Shown: one piece after another, positions 1 to 11,822 of the stretch
Layout of the letters: each line of letters opens with the position of its first letter
Numbering within the stretch: position 1 is the first letter of the stretch
Assembly: GCA_015680685.1 (NCBI GenBank)
Contig: MNCI01025409.1
Coordinates: 840,123-904,122, forward strand
DNA length: 64,000 nt
DNA from: Gnetum montanum
Taxonomy: Eukaryota > Streptophyta > Gnetopsida > Gnetales > Gnetaceae
Direction of reading: 5' to 3'
The notes under the pieces: generated by a model
Databases searched by the model: none
Told to the model about the DNA's origin: nothing
Seen by the model: only the letters and a program-made list of their open reading frames with translations
Position numbers and translations under genes: made by a program

Positions 1-124
1 AATGAGCTAAATGAAAATATTTTCTAACTTCATGTGCCTATATATGGGATTTTATTAGTGTAACATCATTGATACAACATTGTATCAATGATGTATGAGG
101 GGCTCATACATCGTATCAACAACA
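1..124 (-). repeat. U3 end of the 3' LTR of element D (partial)
   Basis: It matches the U3 of the D 5' LTR in kind: a perfect inverted repeat at 63-94 built from the same words (ACATCATTGATACAA and its complement), and a TATA-like ATATATA near 40-48 at the equivalent distance. The proposed LTR edge at 124 leaves TGTTGTTGATAC as the minus-strand LTR start, preceded by a degenerate polypurine tract containing TCATGG. The edge is inferred and may be a few bases off. Confidence 0.5.
63..94. repeat. Perfect inverted repeat, 15-bp arms, 2-bp spacer
   Basis: ACATCATTGATACAA at 63-77 and its exact reverse complement at 80-94, separated by CA. A looser copy (CATACATCGTATCAACAACA) follows at 105-124, and related words lie in the D 5' LTR at 12750-12815. 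It occupies the place that GATATC palindromes occupy in elements A, B and C, upstream of the TATA box. Confidence 0.8.
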
Positions 125-316
125 TTACCATGAAAAATTTCCATTTTATGAGTAATTGTTTTATGGAAAAATGGATCAAACAGAATGATGGGAAGATAGT
201 AAGCACTTCTAGAGGATTTGAGAGTAGCCATGATGATCAAATTCCAAAAAGTAGAAGTTTAAAGTCCATAAAGAATTAATTTTGGGCTATGAAAGTTTAT
301 GAAGGCTATTAGATGG
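125..316 (-). other. 3' noncoding part of element D, left of the A insertion
   Basis: AT-rich sequence with no supportable gene; a 63-codon open frame here has no recognisable similarity. It is continuous with 6974 onward once element A and one GATGG duplicate are removed. Confidence 0.5.
312..316 (+). repeat. Target site duplication of element A, left copy
   Basis: GATGG directly precedes the TGATGGG start of the 5' LTR and is repeated exactly at 6969-6973, directly after the CATCA end of the 3' LTR. Five-base duplications are the norm for LTR retrotransposons. Confidence 0.9.
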
Positions 317-1153
317 TGATGGGACACAATATCGCATGGGCCGCGATATCGCATCGCCCACGATATCACGCACGCGATATCGCGTTTTCCCCTACGATAT
401 CATGTACGCGATATCATAGTGCATCATAAAATCTATAAATAAGAGGCAAATCTCCCTTGTTTCTCACTCTAGGCCTAGACCATAGTGAAACTCTGGCAAT
501 TTTACCTCTCTAGAGATAGAATAATTTCCATGTGCTCAAAGTAGGAGCTCCAAAGTGAACGAATCTTTATTCAAGCAAATATTGTACCTGAACATAAGTT
601 TGTGTATGGAAATAAAGATGAACTTCTTGGATAAATCTTGGAGTGCATGGAATAGGCTAAATAGGATTTTATTTATTGTTATTTACTATTTATTGTTTAA
701 ATGCTTTATTAGTAATTAAATCTCTCTCAACCCTTCTCCCATAGTTAAGTGCATTTAGTATGACCGCTTCGAGCATGTGCATTACGCTTGGTGATTCTAG
801 TAATGAATAGAATTTGGTAACCAAGGTTGCATTGGTTCAGGGTATGAACGGTAAGTGGGAATAGATACTGATGCTAGGTTAATTAAGGCTTAGTTATTTA
901 AAGTTAGTTAATTAGTCTCTTCACCCTTCACCTCATCAACATAGGAGATAAAATCGAAAATACATAAAAATCATATATCTCAGACTTACTTAACCATACA
1001 ACCATGACAAATACAAGAATGGGAAGACAACGAATGATTAACCTTAAGTGTTCCATGAGGCATGTAGGCACTTAGTCTGTAGAGTTCGACCAGATCGTGC
1101 GTGTAACACTCATATTTGTATGGTTGAGTGTAGGGGTACCTCGCCACTCATCA
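317..1153 (+). repeat. 5' LTR of element A
   Basis: It begins TGATGGGACA and ends CCACTCATCA, matching the 3' LTR at 6196-6968. U3 opens with about seven ATATC-centred words between 326 and 415, many inside palindromes, followed by a TATA box at 434-441 (CTATAAATAAGAGG context). At 837 bp it is longer than the 3' copy because it carries more palindrome units. Confidence 0.9.
434..441 (+). promoter_or_regulatory. TATA box of the element A 5' LTR
   Basis: TATAAATA inside CTATAAATAAGAGG, the same context as in all LTRs of A, B and C. It lies just downstream of the palindrome cluster and marks the probable U3/R start. Confidence 0.75.
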
Positions 1154-1174
1154 TTGGTGCCGTTGTTGTGGACT
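1154..1174 (+). other. Primer binding site of element A (tRNA-Asp type, decayed)
   Basis: TTGGTGCCGTTGTTGTGG directly follows the LTR. The intact form TTGGCGCCGTTGCCGGG is visible in element B (34091-34112, minus strand). That form is the primer site usual in Athila and Tat elements, complementary to tRNA-Asp. The differences are C-to-T changes. Confidence 0.8.
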
Positions 1175-1297
1175 AATTGTTTGTGCGCTAAGTAGAACAT
1201 AGAAAATTATCCACATCGTTGGGAGCCTAAACGAACCCTAAGGATTAATTAAATGAAAAATTATATAATGGTTAATCTACACACCGAATAAGACACA

Positions 1298-4200
1298 ATG
1301 TCTTCTTCTTCTAACAAAGGCACTTCACTACCTAGGGATCATACTAGAGACAATCGGTGGCACCAAACACATAACCAAAAACCACCAGTTCCTCAACATT
1401 ATCGAGTGGTATATACTCATCACGATGAGTATACACCTGATTTTACTTTTATCCTCCATCAAGATGAACAATTGCACTGGAGAGATTTGCAAGGTAACAT
1501 AGTATTACCTCCAGATCGTGCAATCCACAACATGCTCCTCCGTGCTCTGGCACAGATAGGCATGACGAAATTATACATTGAATATGTTGTGGAAGATTAT
1601 GACATAAGGGATTACCATCCCACAGCAGTGCAATGTCTAAGGGACTCATGGCAGGAGAGCCACCATACATTGTTGAAGGGCAAAGGGGCCCTGCATGTCC
1701 TAAGCGAAATTGGAGATGGTGAACCACTTATAACAGGTTCTCCATCAAATGATGTTCCCCCTCCTAATGATAGTGAGGAGGTGGGGTATCAGAACCTACG
1801 CTCCAAGATACACAACCTTGGTTCTGCTTCCCATGAATGTCAACTATTCACTGAGGGAACAAAAACACATGACAAGGATGGGCATTTGGATCGTCATCAC
1901 GATCGGGGTCATAGCCATCGAAGAGAAGGTAAGAAACATCGTCATGGCGATGATTCTCCTTCTTCTTCCCCTTCATCACATCATTCACCCTCTCCTTCCA
2001 CATCAAGGAACAATCATCAAGATCATGACAGTGAGGATAAGGGTAAGTGAAATGACAGACCTCAATGAGAGAGTCGAGAGAGAGGACAAGGGCAGTCTAG
2101 AGAGTCTAGGCATGGTAGAAGGGAAAGTAGGGAACCATGTAGGCTTCATAGATTTCATGAGAGAGATGATCATGATGAAACCCTACTTGCCACCTAAAGT
2201 ATGTTAAATATAACGGAGGCTATGAGAATACCTACAAGGCATCAAAAAGACAGTCGGATCAAGAGACTAGATATGAACAATATCCCATGTTTCAAAGGGG
2301 GATACAACACTGATCCGCTAAATCATTTATAGGCATTTCATGATGCATGCGCCTTGCAAAACATAGAAAACGAGTGGTAGAAATTAAAGTTGTTTCCTAG
2401 GATGCTCATAAAGGAAGCAGAGAGTTGGTACTAGGCCTTAGAATCCGAAACCATTAGGAGGTGGAGTACGATGTTAGAACTCTTCAACGATAAATACCAA
2501 ACGTACTCTAGAGTGTCCAACTTTCGTAAGCAAATCCAAGGATGGAAGTAGGGTAATCACGAACCCTTGGATGTTGCCATGGGCCAATATTATGCATTGC
2601 TACATTGTTTCCTGGGCTATGATTATGCACAATGAGATCAACTCCACCACCTCGTAGATGGGCTAAGACACGAAACTAGGAGAACCCTTGGGACATATGC
2701 CCAAGGGAGATTATCTAAACTTAGGTCCCATGAAATTCATCGATTGTTGGAGCAAGTAGCTAAAGAAGAAGGGGAGCTATGGAAAAGAGAAAGCGTGAAA
2801 GAGTATAACCGCGATCCTTCCCTCCAGAAGAGGGGAGTGAGATTCTGCGATGAAGAGGATGAGTCACCACTCGAAGAGTTGGTGAATAGAAAAACCTTGC
2901 CACTTTAGAAGCTAACAATGGAAGTATCGACTAAGGTAGATGAAATATGGAGCTCTTTAGACAGTAAAATTGAAACTGTCCTGAAAATCATAGACGAGTC
3001 TAAGGAGGAACGAAGTAGTGACCATGACAAGAAAAGGTGGAGAGATTCAGGCTATGCACGTGACAAGGGTAAGGGAAAAATGACTATCGCTAATGAGGTT
3101 GTGGATTCAGACATGGAAAATGATGGTGGATGTGAGATCTGCTAATATGTCCATCCTAAGGGATGTTGCCCAATAATCTCACATCTACAAGAATCTAGGG
3201 TGTATGCACTCAACCCAAGACTTTACAAATAGTAGGCACCCTGGAGGTTACCTTATTCCCAAGGTAACCCAAGGCAATTCCACCAACCGTTAACATATTA
3301 TCCAAGTGAAACTTTGCCACAACCTATCAGGCAACACCAGTAGTGGCAACACCCACAGTCATGGGGGATGCCACCGCCTAGACAACAATACCCTTACCAA
3401 CAACCAAACCCATATGGCTACTACGTGTAGTAGCTAATTTCTCCAAGTGACTCCATGCGTCACACAACTCCACAACGTCACTACCAAGTTTAGGAGCATT
3501 TTATAAGCACTCCTTACCATCCTCCAAATCCATCTGCCTCTCTTACACCAACAATTCTACTACCGCTTTCTCTAACAATGCAATGGAAACTCCCCACTCA
3601 ACCACAGCAACGTAATGCTACGAAAGTTGTAAACCTTCAACCCATTAGTGGTTTTGACAATCGCAAGAAGAGAAGACCTTTCTTCAAAATCAAAAGCCCA
3701 AAAAAGCTCTCACAACCACAAGCAGTTGAGTCTATGTACACTCCTCCAACACATAAGGCTTCGGAGCTCCCTTCAAAACAACAACAGAGCTCAACGCATA
3801 CGATTATGTTAACACATACCATTACTGACTGGATCAAGGTAGGTAACCTCCCTAGGAAACTATCTGACCCTGGAAGTCCCTTAATCTACCTCCAAGTCGC
3901 TGAGAATGAACCTCATAAGGCTCTTTTTGACTTAGGTTCCGGAGTCAACTTAATATCACGAGAGATGTATAAAGCCTGAAACCTACCTCCACTTAAGAAG
4001 AGAAATATTCAACTAGAGCTGGCTGACCAGTCCATCACCATTCCCTTGGGATTGGTGGAGGACATCATTACCACTATGTGTGGTTGGTCATACCCAGCTG
4101 ATTTCCTAGTGATAGAATTCAACAACAACAAAGGGAACTTCTCAATTATAATGGGAAGGGCATGGCTAAGTACAATAGATGCATGCCTAGGAATCCACGA

Positions 4201-4534
4201 TCTTTCCTTGGAAATATCTAAGGTAAACATTTATGGAAATATTGAGAAGAAGAAAGTTACATGCATCACATACAGTGACTCATCGGGTGATGACATGGAG
4301 GGATACTCAGCATCTCCTGCATGCAACTGGTATGCCCAAGAAACTCTGATACAAAGGTGCCTATATGTAGCAACCACACAACAAGTGGAAACCCTGTGGT
4401 TGACAGCTAATCAAAAGAGCAACCCACCAACATGCATGGAACAAACTGGGGGAATAACTCATGCCCACAACGAAGGCATAGATACATTGGAGTATGAGCG
4501 TCACCTACTTCCACCCCTTAACCTAAAAACATGA
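1298..4534 (+). pseudogene. gag-protease polyprotein of element A (point-stop pseudogene)
   Basis: One frame of 1078 codons runs from ATG 1298 to 4534, broken only by in-frame stops. About residues 1-250 are a variable N terminus with a His/Arg/Ser-rich tail. The capsid-like Retrotrans_gag region follows (2220-2640; words such as FHDACALQNIENEW and ETIRRWSTMLELF). Next come a charged linker, a short CCHC-like knuckle (C-x2-C-x3-H-P-K-G-C at 3131-3172, with a stop inside) and a Pro/Gln-rich region. The last part is a retropepsin-like domain (3900-4220) with FDLGSGVNLIS as active-site loop and IIMGRAWLS as the later conserved strand. These patterns match Athila/Tat gag-protease. Stops fit CAA-to-TAA, CGA-to-TGA and CAG/TGG-to-TAG changes. 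The start is supported by the same N terminus in elements B and D. Confidence 0.85.
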
Positions 4535-4604
4535 ATTGGGAGAAGTTGGACACTTTTAAGAAATTCAAATAGGCATTCATTATTTTGGATCTCTCCCTTT
4601 CCAT

Positions 4605-4617
4605 TCAGTCATGGGGG
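4605..4617 (+). promoter_or_regulatory. Internal polypurine-tract copy in element A
   Basis: CAGTCATGGGGGA, followed by GATGGCC. It repeats the core TAGTCATGGGG that sits directly before the 3' LTR (6183-6195). Equivalent internal copies occur in B, C and D. It could act as a second plus-strand primer, as central polypurine tracts do in some retroelements; this is inference. Confidence 0.5.
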
Positions 4618-4649
4618 AGATGGCCACCTATGCTAATCATTTGGGGCCC

Positions 4650-4766
4650 TTAGTTTTTTTTTTACACATTTTTTTTACATGTTTTTGTTTTACACATTTT
4701 TGTTTTACAAATTTCTTTAACTTTTCTTGTTTTTGTTTTACAAAATCATTCATACTTTTCCATTTC

Positions 4767-4806
<40 letters not shown>
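4650..4806 (+). repeat. T-rich minisatellite and (TG)n microsatellite
   Basis: Repeats of a roughly 14-bp word like TTTTTGTTTTACACA run from about 4650 to 4760, followed by about 19 TG dinucleotides (4768-4806). Element B has the same minisatellite (30722-30930) but only a short, impure CA/TG run, so the TG tract grew within A. Confidence 0.85.
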
Positions 4807-4809
<3 letters not shown>

Positions 4810-5244
4810 CCATCTTGTAATTTTTTCAACCAATAAGTGTTCTTCATGATGGTATGAACTGTTTTCATTGATTGCTAATGTTTGGTTTTTACCTTTAAGT
4901 TACAATGTTGATACTAATGTATGGTTCTTTTGATATGGCAGGCAATGAGTCCACTTCATCCATCCATCCACAAATTTCTATGGTCTCTCTCGATTTGGAA
5001 ATGTACAGTCCCTTTCTAAATAACAACTATAATGAATCGGTGATTGGGTATTTCTCAAACTAAGGAAGGACTCAAGGATTGAAAAGGGTATGACTTCAAG
5101 GGAACTTGATGCATTTGTGTTGGCCATTTTCTTGGGTTCTTGGGATGTTTTCTTTTTGATTTTTCTTACCATTTCAACGTTACTTAATTATCAGGAAGCT
5201 GAGCAAATAAAAATAACAAAGTCTTTGCATGGTGTGGTTCTCAC

Positions 5245-5352
5245 NNNNNNNNNNNNNNNNNNNNNNNNNNNNNNNNNNNNNNNNNNNNNNNNNNNNNNNN
5301 NNNNNNNNNNNNNNNNNNNNNNNNNNNNNNNNNNNNNNNNNNNNNNNNNNNN
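5245..5352. other. Assembly gap (108 N)
   Basis: A run of N. By comparison with element B about 450 bp may be missing here rather than 108. No feature can be read. Confidence 0.99.
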
Positions 5353-5384
5353 TTTAACTCTTGTTCCAAATGACATTCCTAGAG

Positions 5385-5454
5385 CCTACAGACTCTTTGA
5401 ACGTGGGTTTGTCAGGGCATTAAGGGCATGAGCCTGCTTTGGGGAGGATCCACT
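5385..5454 (+). other. 70-bp conserved noncoding block, copy in element A
   Basis: It runs from CCTACAGACTCTTTGAACG to CTTTGGGGAGGATCCACT. Recognisable copies at the same length lie in D (7114-7183, minus), B (29728-29797, minus) and C (42365-42435, plus). No open frame is shared, so the conservation is not for protein. Confidence 0.8.
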
Positions 5455-6182
5455 GACATTCCTATCTGGTGCACCAGTTAAATTCTTTCCCTTAACATTT
5501 TTATAATCCACTTTATTTTGTTCATTTCCATCTTGACATCCATTTCACCAACATTGTAGTTGTCTCTTTTTCTCCATCTTTATTGTTCTTTATTCTTTCT
5601 CCATTCTCTCACTACCAAAGATTCACTCTTAGTTATGGGGGTACAGACCCAAATTTTTTCGATTTTCTCCTAACCCCTACACATTTGGTAGTCACCATTA
5701 TTATATCTCTAGATCTGCATCAGCCATACCACAACCCAACCAGTGGACCTTTTACCGAAGCAAGGTATCAGCTGCATTATGATTCATTTACCCTTGCTAA
5801 TAAAAGATTGTGTTATGTGTGCAAATGGAAATCATGCAACAACGGATTAGATCTGGAGGGATCACTTGGAATGGATCGATGCTAAAGCAACTATGCAAGG
5901 AACGAGATGGATGGAACAATTACGGATGGACAATGAAAGGCACAATCTTGGTGTTGGCAGTAGCAAAACTTCTTTCTCTCTCTCTCTATTTCTCAACTAC
6001 CAAATGAGGCCTGATGTCAAATGTATAAAGTGTTCAATCTTGTTGTCGTGAACACTAGTTTTTTCTTGTCTTGTAAGGATGATCCATTCACATGTCATCC
6101 CATTCACCATTAGTTCCATTTAAGTTAATAATCCCATAACGTCCCAATATTTTGTAAGGAACTCAAGGATGAGTTTTTATTT

Positions 6183-6195
6183 AGTCATGGGGATA
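6183..6195 (+). promoter_or_regulatory. Terminal polypurine tract of element A
   Basis: AGTCATGGGGATA directly before the 3' LTR start TGATGGG at 6196. The same motif borders the 3' LTR in B (29199-29213, minus) and C (44268-44281). Confidence 0.7.
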
Positions 6196-6968
6196 TGATG
6201 GGATGTGATATCGCGTACGCGATATCGTAGTGCATCGTGAAATCTATAAATAAGAGGTGGCTCTCCCCTGTTTCTTACTCTAGTCCTAGACCGTAGTGAA
6301 ACTCTAGTAGTTTTACCTCTCTAGGGATAGAATAATTTCCATGTGTCCGTAGTAGGAGCTCCAAAGTGAACGGATCTTTATTCGAGCCAATATTGTACCT
6401 GAACACAAGTTTGTGTACGGAAATAAAGACGAACTTCTTGGATAAACCTTGCAGTGCATGGAATAGGCTAAATAGGATTTTATTTATTGTTATTTACTAT
6501 TTATTTTTTAAATGCTTTATTAGTAATTAAATCTCTTTCAACCCTTCTCCCATAGTTAAGTGCATTCAGTACGATCTCTTCGAGCACGTGCGTTACGCAT
6601 GATGATCCCAGTAATGAATAACGTTTGGTAACCGAGGTTGCATTGGTTCAGGGTGTGAACGATAAGTGGGAACGGATACTGATGCTAGGTTAATTAAGGC
6701 TTAGTTAGTTAAAGTTAGTTAATTAGTCTCTTCACCCTTCACCTCGTCAGCATAGGAGATAAAATCGAAAAGACATAAAAATCATATACCTCAGACTTAC
6801 ATAACCATACAACCATGACAAATACAAGTAAGTTTGAGAAGATAACGAATGATTAACCTTAAGTGTTCCATGAGGCGTGTAGGCACTTAGTCTACGGAGT
6901 TCGACCGGATCACGCATGTAACGCTTGTATTCGTATGGTTGAGTGTAGGGGTACCTTGCCACTCATCA
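6196..6968 (+). repeat. 3' LTR of element A
   Basis: It starts TGATGGGATG and ends CCACTCATCA, 773 bp. It carries the perfect 20-bp palindrome GATATCGCGTACGCGATATC at 6207-6226 and a TATA box TATAAATA at 6245-6252. It matches the 5' LTR through the TATA box, R and U5. Confidence 0.9.
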
Positions 6969-6973
6969 GATGG
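6969..6973 (+). repeat. Target site duplication of element A, right copy
   Basis: GATGG, identical to 312-316. Confidence 0.9.
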
Positions 6974-7113
6974 ATAAGAGATGGGTAATGAATTTTTGTT
7001 GTGTAGACAGGTTACTAGATGTTAAGGAAAGTAGTTATTGATTTTTAACTATTTTTGGAAGGCACAAAATGATGTGGAATTACTTACCAAGTATGAAATA
7101 CAAGAGGTATACA

Positions 7114-7183
7114 AGTGGATTCTCCCCAAAGTAGGCTCTAGCCCTTAATGCCCTTGTATAACCACATCTAAAAGTGTCCTTAG
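7114..7183 (-). other. 70-bp conserved noncoding block, copy in element D
   Basis: On the minus strand it runs from CCTAAGGACACTTTTAG to ACTTTGGGGAGAATCCACT. It is the same length as in A, although the rest of D is much more diverged. Confidence 0.75.
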
Positions 7184-8019
7184 GCACTCAAGGAGTTGAA
7201 TGTAATGCATAATTTTTGAGAAAAATACACATATTACTATCACCAGCTTGTGAAAATTACACTATGTTAGACAAAACCACAAGTTATGATTAAGTATACA
7301 ATGAGGTGAGATGGACTACAAAAAGGATTGTTGAAATTGGGATGTGAGGTGTCTTACCATAGGCATAATAAATCCTTGTGTGTTATTAGTGATTAAGGTC
7401 ATCATTAGCCCTTATGTCCAAGATTCAAACCAAGTCCAAACCATGTTCCAATGCCACTACACTATTTCACCTCTCAAATTCACAACCATAAGACTAGCAT
7501 TATTGTAAGAAGCATCATTACTTGGTGTTTTATCTAAGGGATGAGGTTATTCATTGCACTTTTATAATTATTATTATTTAAAATTCCTAAGGAGCTTCCT
7601 ACCTTCAAGAATGGGTAACATGTCTTTCTAGTAACATGGTAAGACAACACTCTCTTTTTTCATTAGATCTACAAGGATATAATATAATATTAGCAACATG
7701 ATAGAACTTATAGTAGTAATCCAAGAGATTCAACAAATCCCCTTGATATCACACCCTTTACATTCCCACTTGGTTCTTCACTTTTCTATCCAAGCATATG
7801 ATCATAAGTTTATTCTTAGTTTTATTAAGAGAAGAATATCATTATGGCCATAGTAAGAACCTCTTATTATTGGAATGAATGGATGGATGTTATGGCCTCA
7901 CTGTACAAATAATCAATACCTTATGACTTGATATCGTAGAGAAAGTTTCATTGGAGCTACATCTTGCCTTATTTAGTGTTTTTATTAACAATTAACAAAC
8001 ATATGTACAAGTAGAATGA

Positions 8020-8313
8020 AGGCAAAGTATGAAAAATTGTAAATGATAGTAAAAATTGCAAAAATAGCAAGAATAAGAACAATATAAGAAAAGTGTAAAA
8101 ATCTTAAAGAATGAAAAAAGGATTAATAATTGAAAAATTATAAAAGAATGAAAAAATATCAAAGAATGTGAAAATTGGTAAGAAATGTGAAAATTATTAA
8201 GAAAAGAAAAAGGTATAACAAAAATTACAAACCACAAAAATTAGAAAACAACAAAGTTAAAAAGCACTTGTTAATTCCTAAGTCAAGATAAGGCATCTAC
8301 CCCATGACTAAAC
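8020..8313 (-). repeat. A/T-rich minisatellite and internal polypurine tract of element D
   Basis: Minus-strand TTTAGTCATGGGGTAGATG (8301-8313 core) is followed by T-rich repeats with words like TTTTTACACTTTTCTT. This is the counterpart of 4605-4806 in element A. Confidence 0.6.
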
Positions 8314-8789
8314 TCATGGGTGAGTTTTCAGAAAATGGACCCTAGATCCCTTGAATCATACACTCCTAGTTTCTCACTTACCATCTTTAGTGACTTAATT
8401 TTTTGGTTATCATCCCATGTAATCTTAATGGTATTCATATTTTGATCATTTCAAGAAATCTATATTGTTGGACTATATGGTCCTTGCATCTCATAAGGTC
8501 AAACTATACTCTCTTGTTTATTCTTAGATTCAAATTTTAAGTCCTCAGTTTCCCTATTTGTTGGTGTATGATTATGGTTTAATATTTCCATTTGTGAGTT
8601 CTCAGTGTAGGTTATTTTTTTATGATAGGAATTAATAAGTAAGTTAGACATTTCCATGCATGTTTTAGATGGTTTTCCAATTTCAATTTACAGCCACTAG
8701 GCATCTTTTGGTTTAGTGGCCCTTGTTTCTTCTTGTACACACACTTGTTTTTCACATCTATTGTGGGCTAGTGTAAAGATTGTATTGAC

Positions 8790-11700
8790 ATTCTAGAGTG
8801 TCAGTTCGCAACTACACCTTTCTTCATCATTAGTAATGTATGGAATCCTTCATGTGTGTATGGCTCTATGCATGTCTTCCTTAGAGATTTCTACAAATAA
8901 ATCTCTCATCCCTAACTTAGCAACTATTGTGCTAAGTCATGCTCTTCCCATAATGATAGGTAACCTCCTATTATTGTTCTTTACATCAACTACCAAAATG
9001 TCTACTGGGTAGGACCACCCATTGATAGTGGTCATCACATCCTCAATCTTTCCCAAGAAAATGGTGATAGATTGATCTACTAGCTCTAAATTGATGTTAT
9101 GCTTCTTCAAAGATGGTAGGTTCCCTACCTTGTATGTTTCTTAAGAGATCAAATTTATCCTAGAACCTAAGTCTAGTAGAGCCTTGCATGGTAAATTTTT
9201 AGCTACTTGTAAATAAATCAAAGGAATTCCTAGGTCAATTCTTTTCTTATGGAGTGGTCCTACCTTTATCCATTTTTTTACTATTTTGTTAGCATGATAG
9301 TTTTCAGTTTCTGAGTTGGTTGTGATGGAAGCATGGTATTGGTGGGAGGATTTGTCATATGAGAAACTTATCTTAATGAAGTTCTAATTCTCCCAGCCTT
9401 TTCTAGACTTGTCCTAAAGAAAGGATGTTTCTTAGATTTTCTCTTAGTGTTGCTAGGGAGATCCTCTATTTGTACATTCACTACCCTTATAGCATTCTTC
9501 TACTGAGGTTGTGTTGGTAGTTTCCCCTGCATGACAGGTGGTGGCATAGGTGGTAAAGGGTTATGAGGTTGACTTGATGAACCAACTATTTATGGATGCA
9601 CATATGGATCATAATCCATCCTTAGAGGTGTTTTTCTATAGTATTTTTATGGAGAGTGTTGAGTTTGAACTACTACATTTCCTGGAAAAATTGGATGATG
9701 GACATGGTATCCATAAAAATCTAGTTGTGGATATGAATACTACTATTGTGGTGGTGGCATCGCCCATGATTGGGGTTGCTACCATCACTAGTGGTACTAG
9801 TCCTGTGGCTACAGATAGGCTCCATTAGGATATTAAGTTGGTTAAATGGTCTACCGATAGTTACCTTGAGGTTAAGGTAACCATTTGGGCATTTGCTTCT
9901 TAATGAACTTCGGATTAAGTGTGTATGCCCCTATTTTTTGTAAATATACCATCATAGGATAACATCCCTTGGGATGTTCATATTGGCACACTACACATCC
10001 TTCCTCATCATCAAAGCTCGTTTCTTAACATTCGGCCATTGAAGCCACTTTTCCTTTTCGTCCAAAGTCTCTCTTCTTTTTGTCCTTGCCTTTGTTGAAA
10101 GCTTTCTTAGTTCTTTCTTTCACAAATTTTAGGGTTGTTATGAACTTTTTATCTACCAAATTCTACATCTTTTTACCGTAGCTACTATGTTAGTGATATA
10201 TTTTTCAATAGGTAGCATTTTATTTTGGATCACCTAGTCCAAGGTTTCCTCTTCTTGTGGATCACATACACTTACACCCTTTTTACGAATAGATGGATCT
10301 CTATTGTACTCCTCAATGGATTCTCTCTTTTTTAGTTCATCTTCTTTCTTTGCCACTTGATTGATCAATCTTTGTATCTAATGGATAGACATCTCTAACA
10401 ATCGACCTTGGCCATAAACCCCAAGGGACTTTCTGGTCTTTTTTCTGAGCCCATCAACAATGTGCCTCAGTTGCTTCCATTAAGAAAATCCCTCGTTTGG
10501 GCACCTATGCAACAGTGAATATTATTAGTCCATTACTACATCAAGGGATTCATGGATCCCTTGCTTCCATCCTTAGATCTATTTTCAAAGATTGGACACC
10601 TGGGAATATGTTTGGTATTTATCATTAAAAAGTTCCAACATGGTACTTCATCTCCTAATTGATTCCAATTTCAATGATCTCTACCAAATTTCAACCTCTT
10701 TCACAAGTATCCTTGGGAATGACCTTAATTTCTACCAATCACTTTCTATGTTCTGTAGGGCATAGGCATCATAGAACATTTGAAGGTGGTGTTGTGGATC
10801 AACATTGTAATCACCCTCAAATCTGGGCATGTTGTTCATGTCTAGCCACTTTATGTAGCTATTGCTTAGGTGCCTCATTGGTATATAGATAGCTTCCTTG
10901 ATATTAATCATGCTATGAGTTGCCAAGAGGGGTTAATCATCATGATCAGGTTCATGAGCTCTATTGTAGTAGTGTCCCCTTTGGTGCTCATAACTCTCTC
11001 TATCTTCATGTCTATCCTTATGTCTTCTTCACTCATGGTCTTCATTAAAATATCTTGGATGATGACCAAAACAATCATGAGTCCTTCATCCTTCACTATC
11101 ATGATCTCGGTACCTTTGTCTCCTCCTATCAAAGCCCACTAATGATTGTGAAGATGAAGATGAAGCAGTAGGGGAATGATGCTAGCTAGTCCTCCTTCTA
11201 TGACTTTGATATTCTTCCTTGTGGGATCCAACAAAAGCTCTTGGGCTAGAATATTTCTTGTACTTGGAGTCTGTTTCTTCCCTTCTAGGTGTCTCTACTA
11301 GGGTTGAATGTAACTGCACTTTAACAAGTTCTTCAAGTTGAATGATAGGCATTTGTGAATGGACCTCATGATTCTAATGGAGTTTGTTAGCTACAAATGC
11401 ATCTCCATCAAGCTCTTCTATGAAAATAGGAGAGTTGATCTACTTCCCTTTGTTTTGCACATGTTTGGTCTCCATTGTAGCATCTCTCTATAGTTGCTCT
11501 TCTATGGGTTGATAGGATCTTGTCATATGTTTGGTCACATGGTACCCTTCTTATGCATTACTCAAATTCATTCCCCTTAGAGTTGTTTGAAGCATGATAG
11601 ATGCTACACACTTTGGAGGTAGAACAATGTTGCCTTGTAGTCTTTCCATTGTAGTTTCCCATCTTGGTAAAAAATGAAAGTAAAGTTAAAATAGTAAGGA

Positions 11701-11822
11701 TCATGGTGAGCATATGAAATCCTTAATTGCATTAGCATACTCCAATATTATTCGTCACTAATTCTATCATTGCCCCTTTTTAATTCTTTTGAAAGTGATT
11801 CTTTGTCTTTAGTTGAAGCCAT
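8790..11822 (-). pseudogene. gag-protease remnant of element D
   Basis: Minus-strand start ATG at 11822, with an N terminus that follows the A and B pattern (NFTFIFYQDGKLQWKD against DFTFILHQDEQLHWRD). The capsid-like part is clear near 10730-10930 (LDMNNMPRFEGDYNVDPQHH). The short knuckle C-x2-C-x3-HPKGC reads at about 9975-10010. The retropepsin-like domain lies at 9190-8800 with ALLDLGSRINLIS and LPIIMGRA. Several frameshifts and stops are present, more than in A or B. It is non-functional and was never followed by pol in this copy. Confidence 0.75.

Larger units (their letters stand above)
4535..6195 (+). other. 3' noncoding region of element A
   Basis: No supportable gene. It contains an internal polypurine-like tract (4605-4617), a T-rich minisatellite running into a TG microsatellite (4650-4806), an N gap (5245-5352), the shared 70-bp block (5385-5454) and the terminal polypurine tract. 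The same order is seen in element B. Short open frames at 5583-6051 are not conserved as protein. Confidence 0.7.
317..6968 (+). mobile_element. Element A: complete gag-protease-only Ty3/gypsy LTR retrotransposon nested in element D
   Basis: Both LTRs, primer site, gag-protease frame, internal and terminal polypurine tracts and a 5-bp target duplication are present. There is no reverse transcriptase or integrase between the protease-like domain (ends 4534) and the 3' LTR (6196); that stretch is noncoding and holds a 108-base N gap. The gap is too short to hide a pol gene if its length is real. The element is therefore non-autonomous by content, like the described TR-GAG class but with an added protease. 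The LTRs differ at roughly one base in ten by eye, mostly transitions, so the insertion is old. Confidence 0.88.
6974..8789 (-). other. 3' noncoding region of element D, right of the A insertion
   Basis: No supportable gene. On the minus strand it holds an internal polypurine-like tract (8301-8313), an A/T-rich minisatellite (about 8020-8260) and the shared 70-bp block (7114-7183), in the same order as in A and B. Confidence 0.6.

Noticed and set aside
4611-4820. 69-codon frame ending in a Cys-Val run
   Set aside because: It translates a T-rich minisatellite and a TG microsatellite.
5583-6051. Three overlapping open frames of 61-100 codons in element A
   Set aside because: The matching region in element B does not keep them as protein, and they lie in the 3' noncoding region.
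6207-6226. GATATC palindromes as cloning or restriction-site artefacts
   Set aside because: They occur in several elements with differing, mutated forms and in both LTRs, so they are biological.
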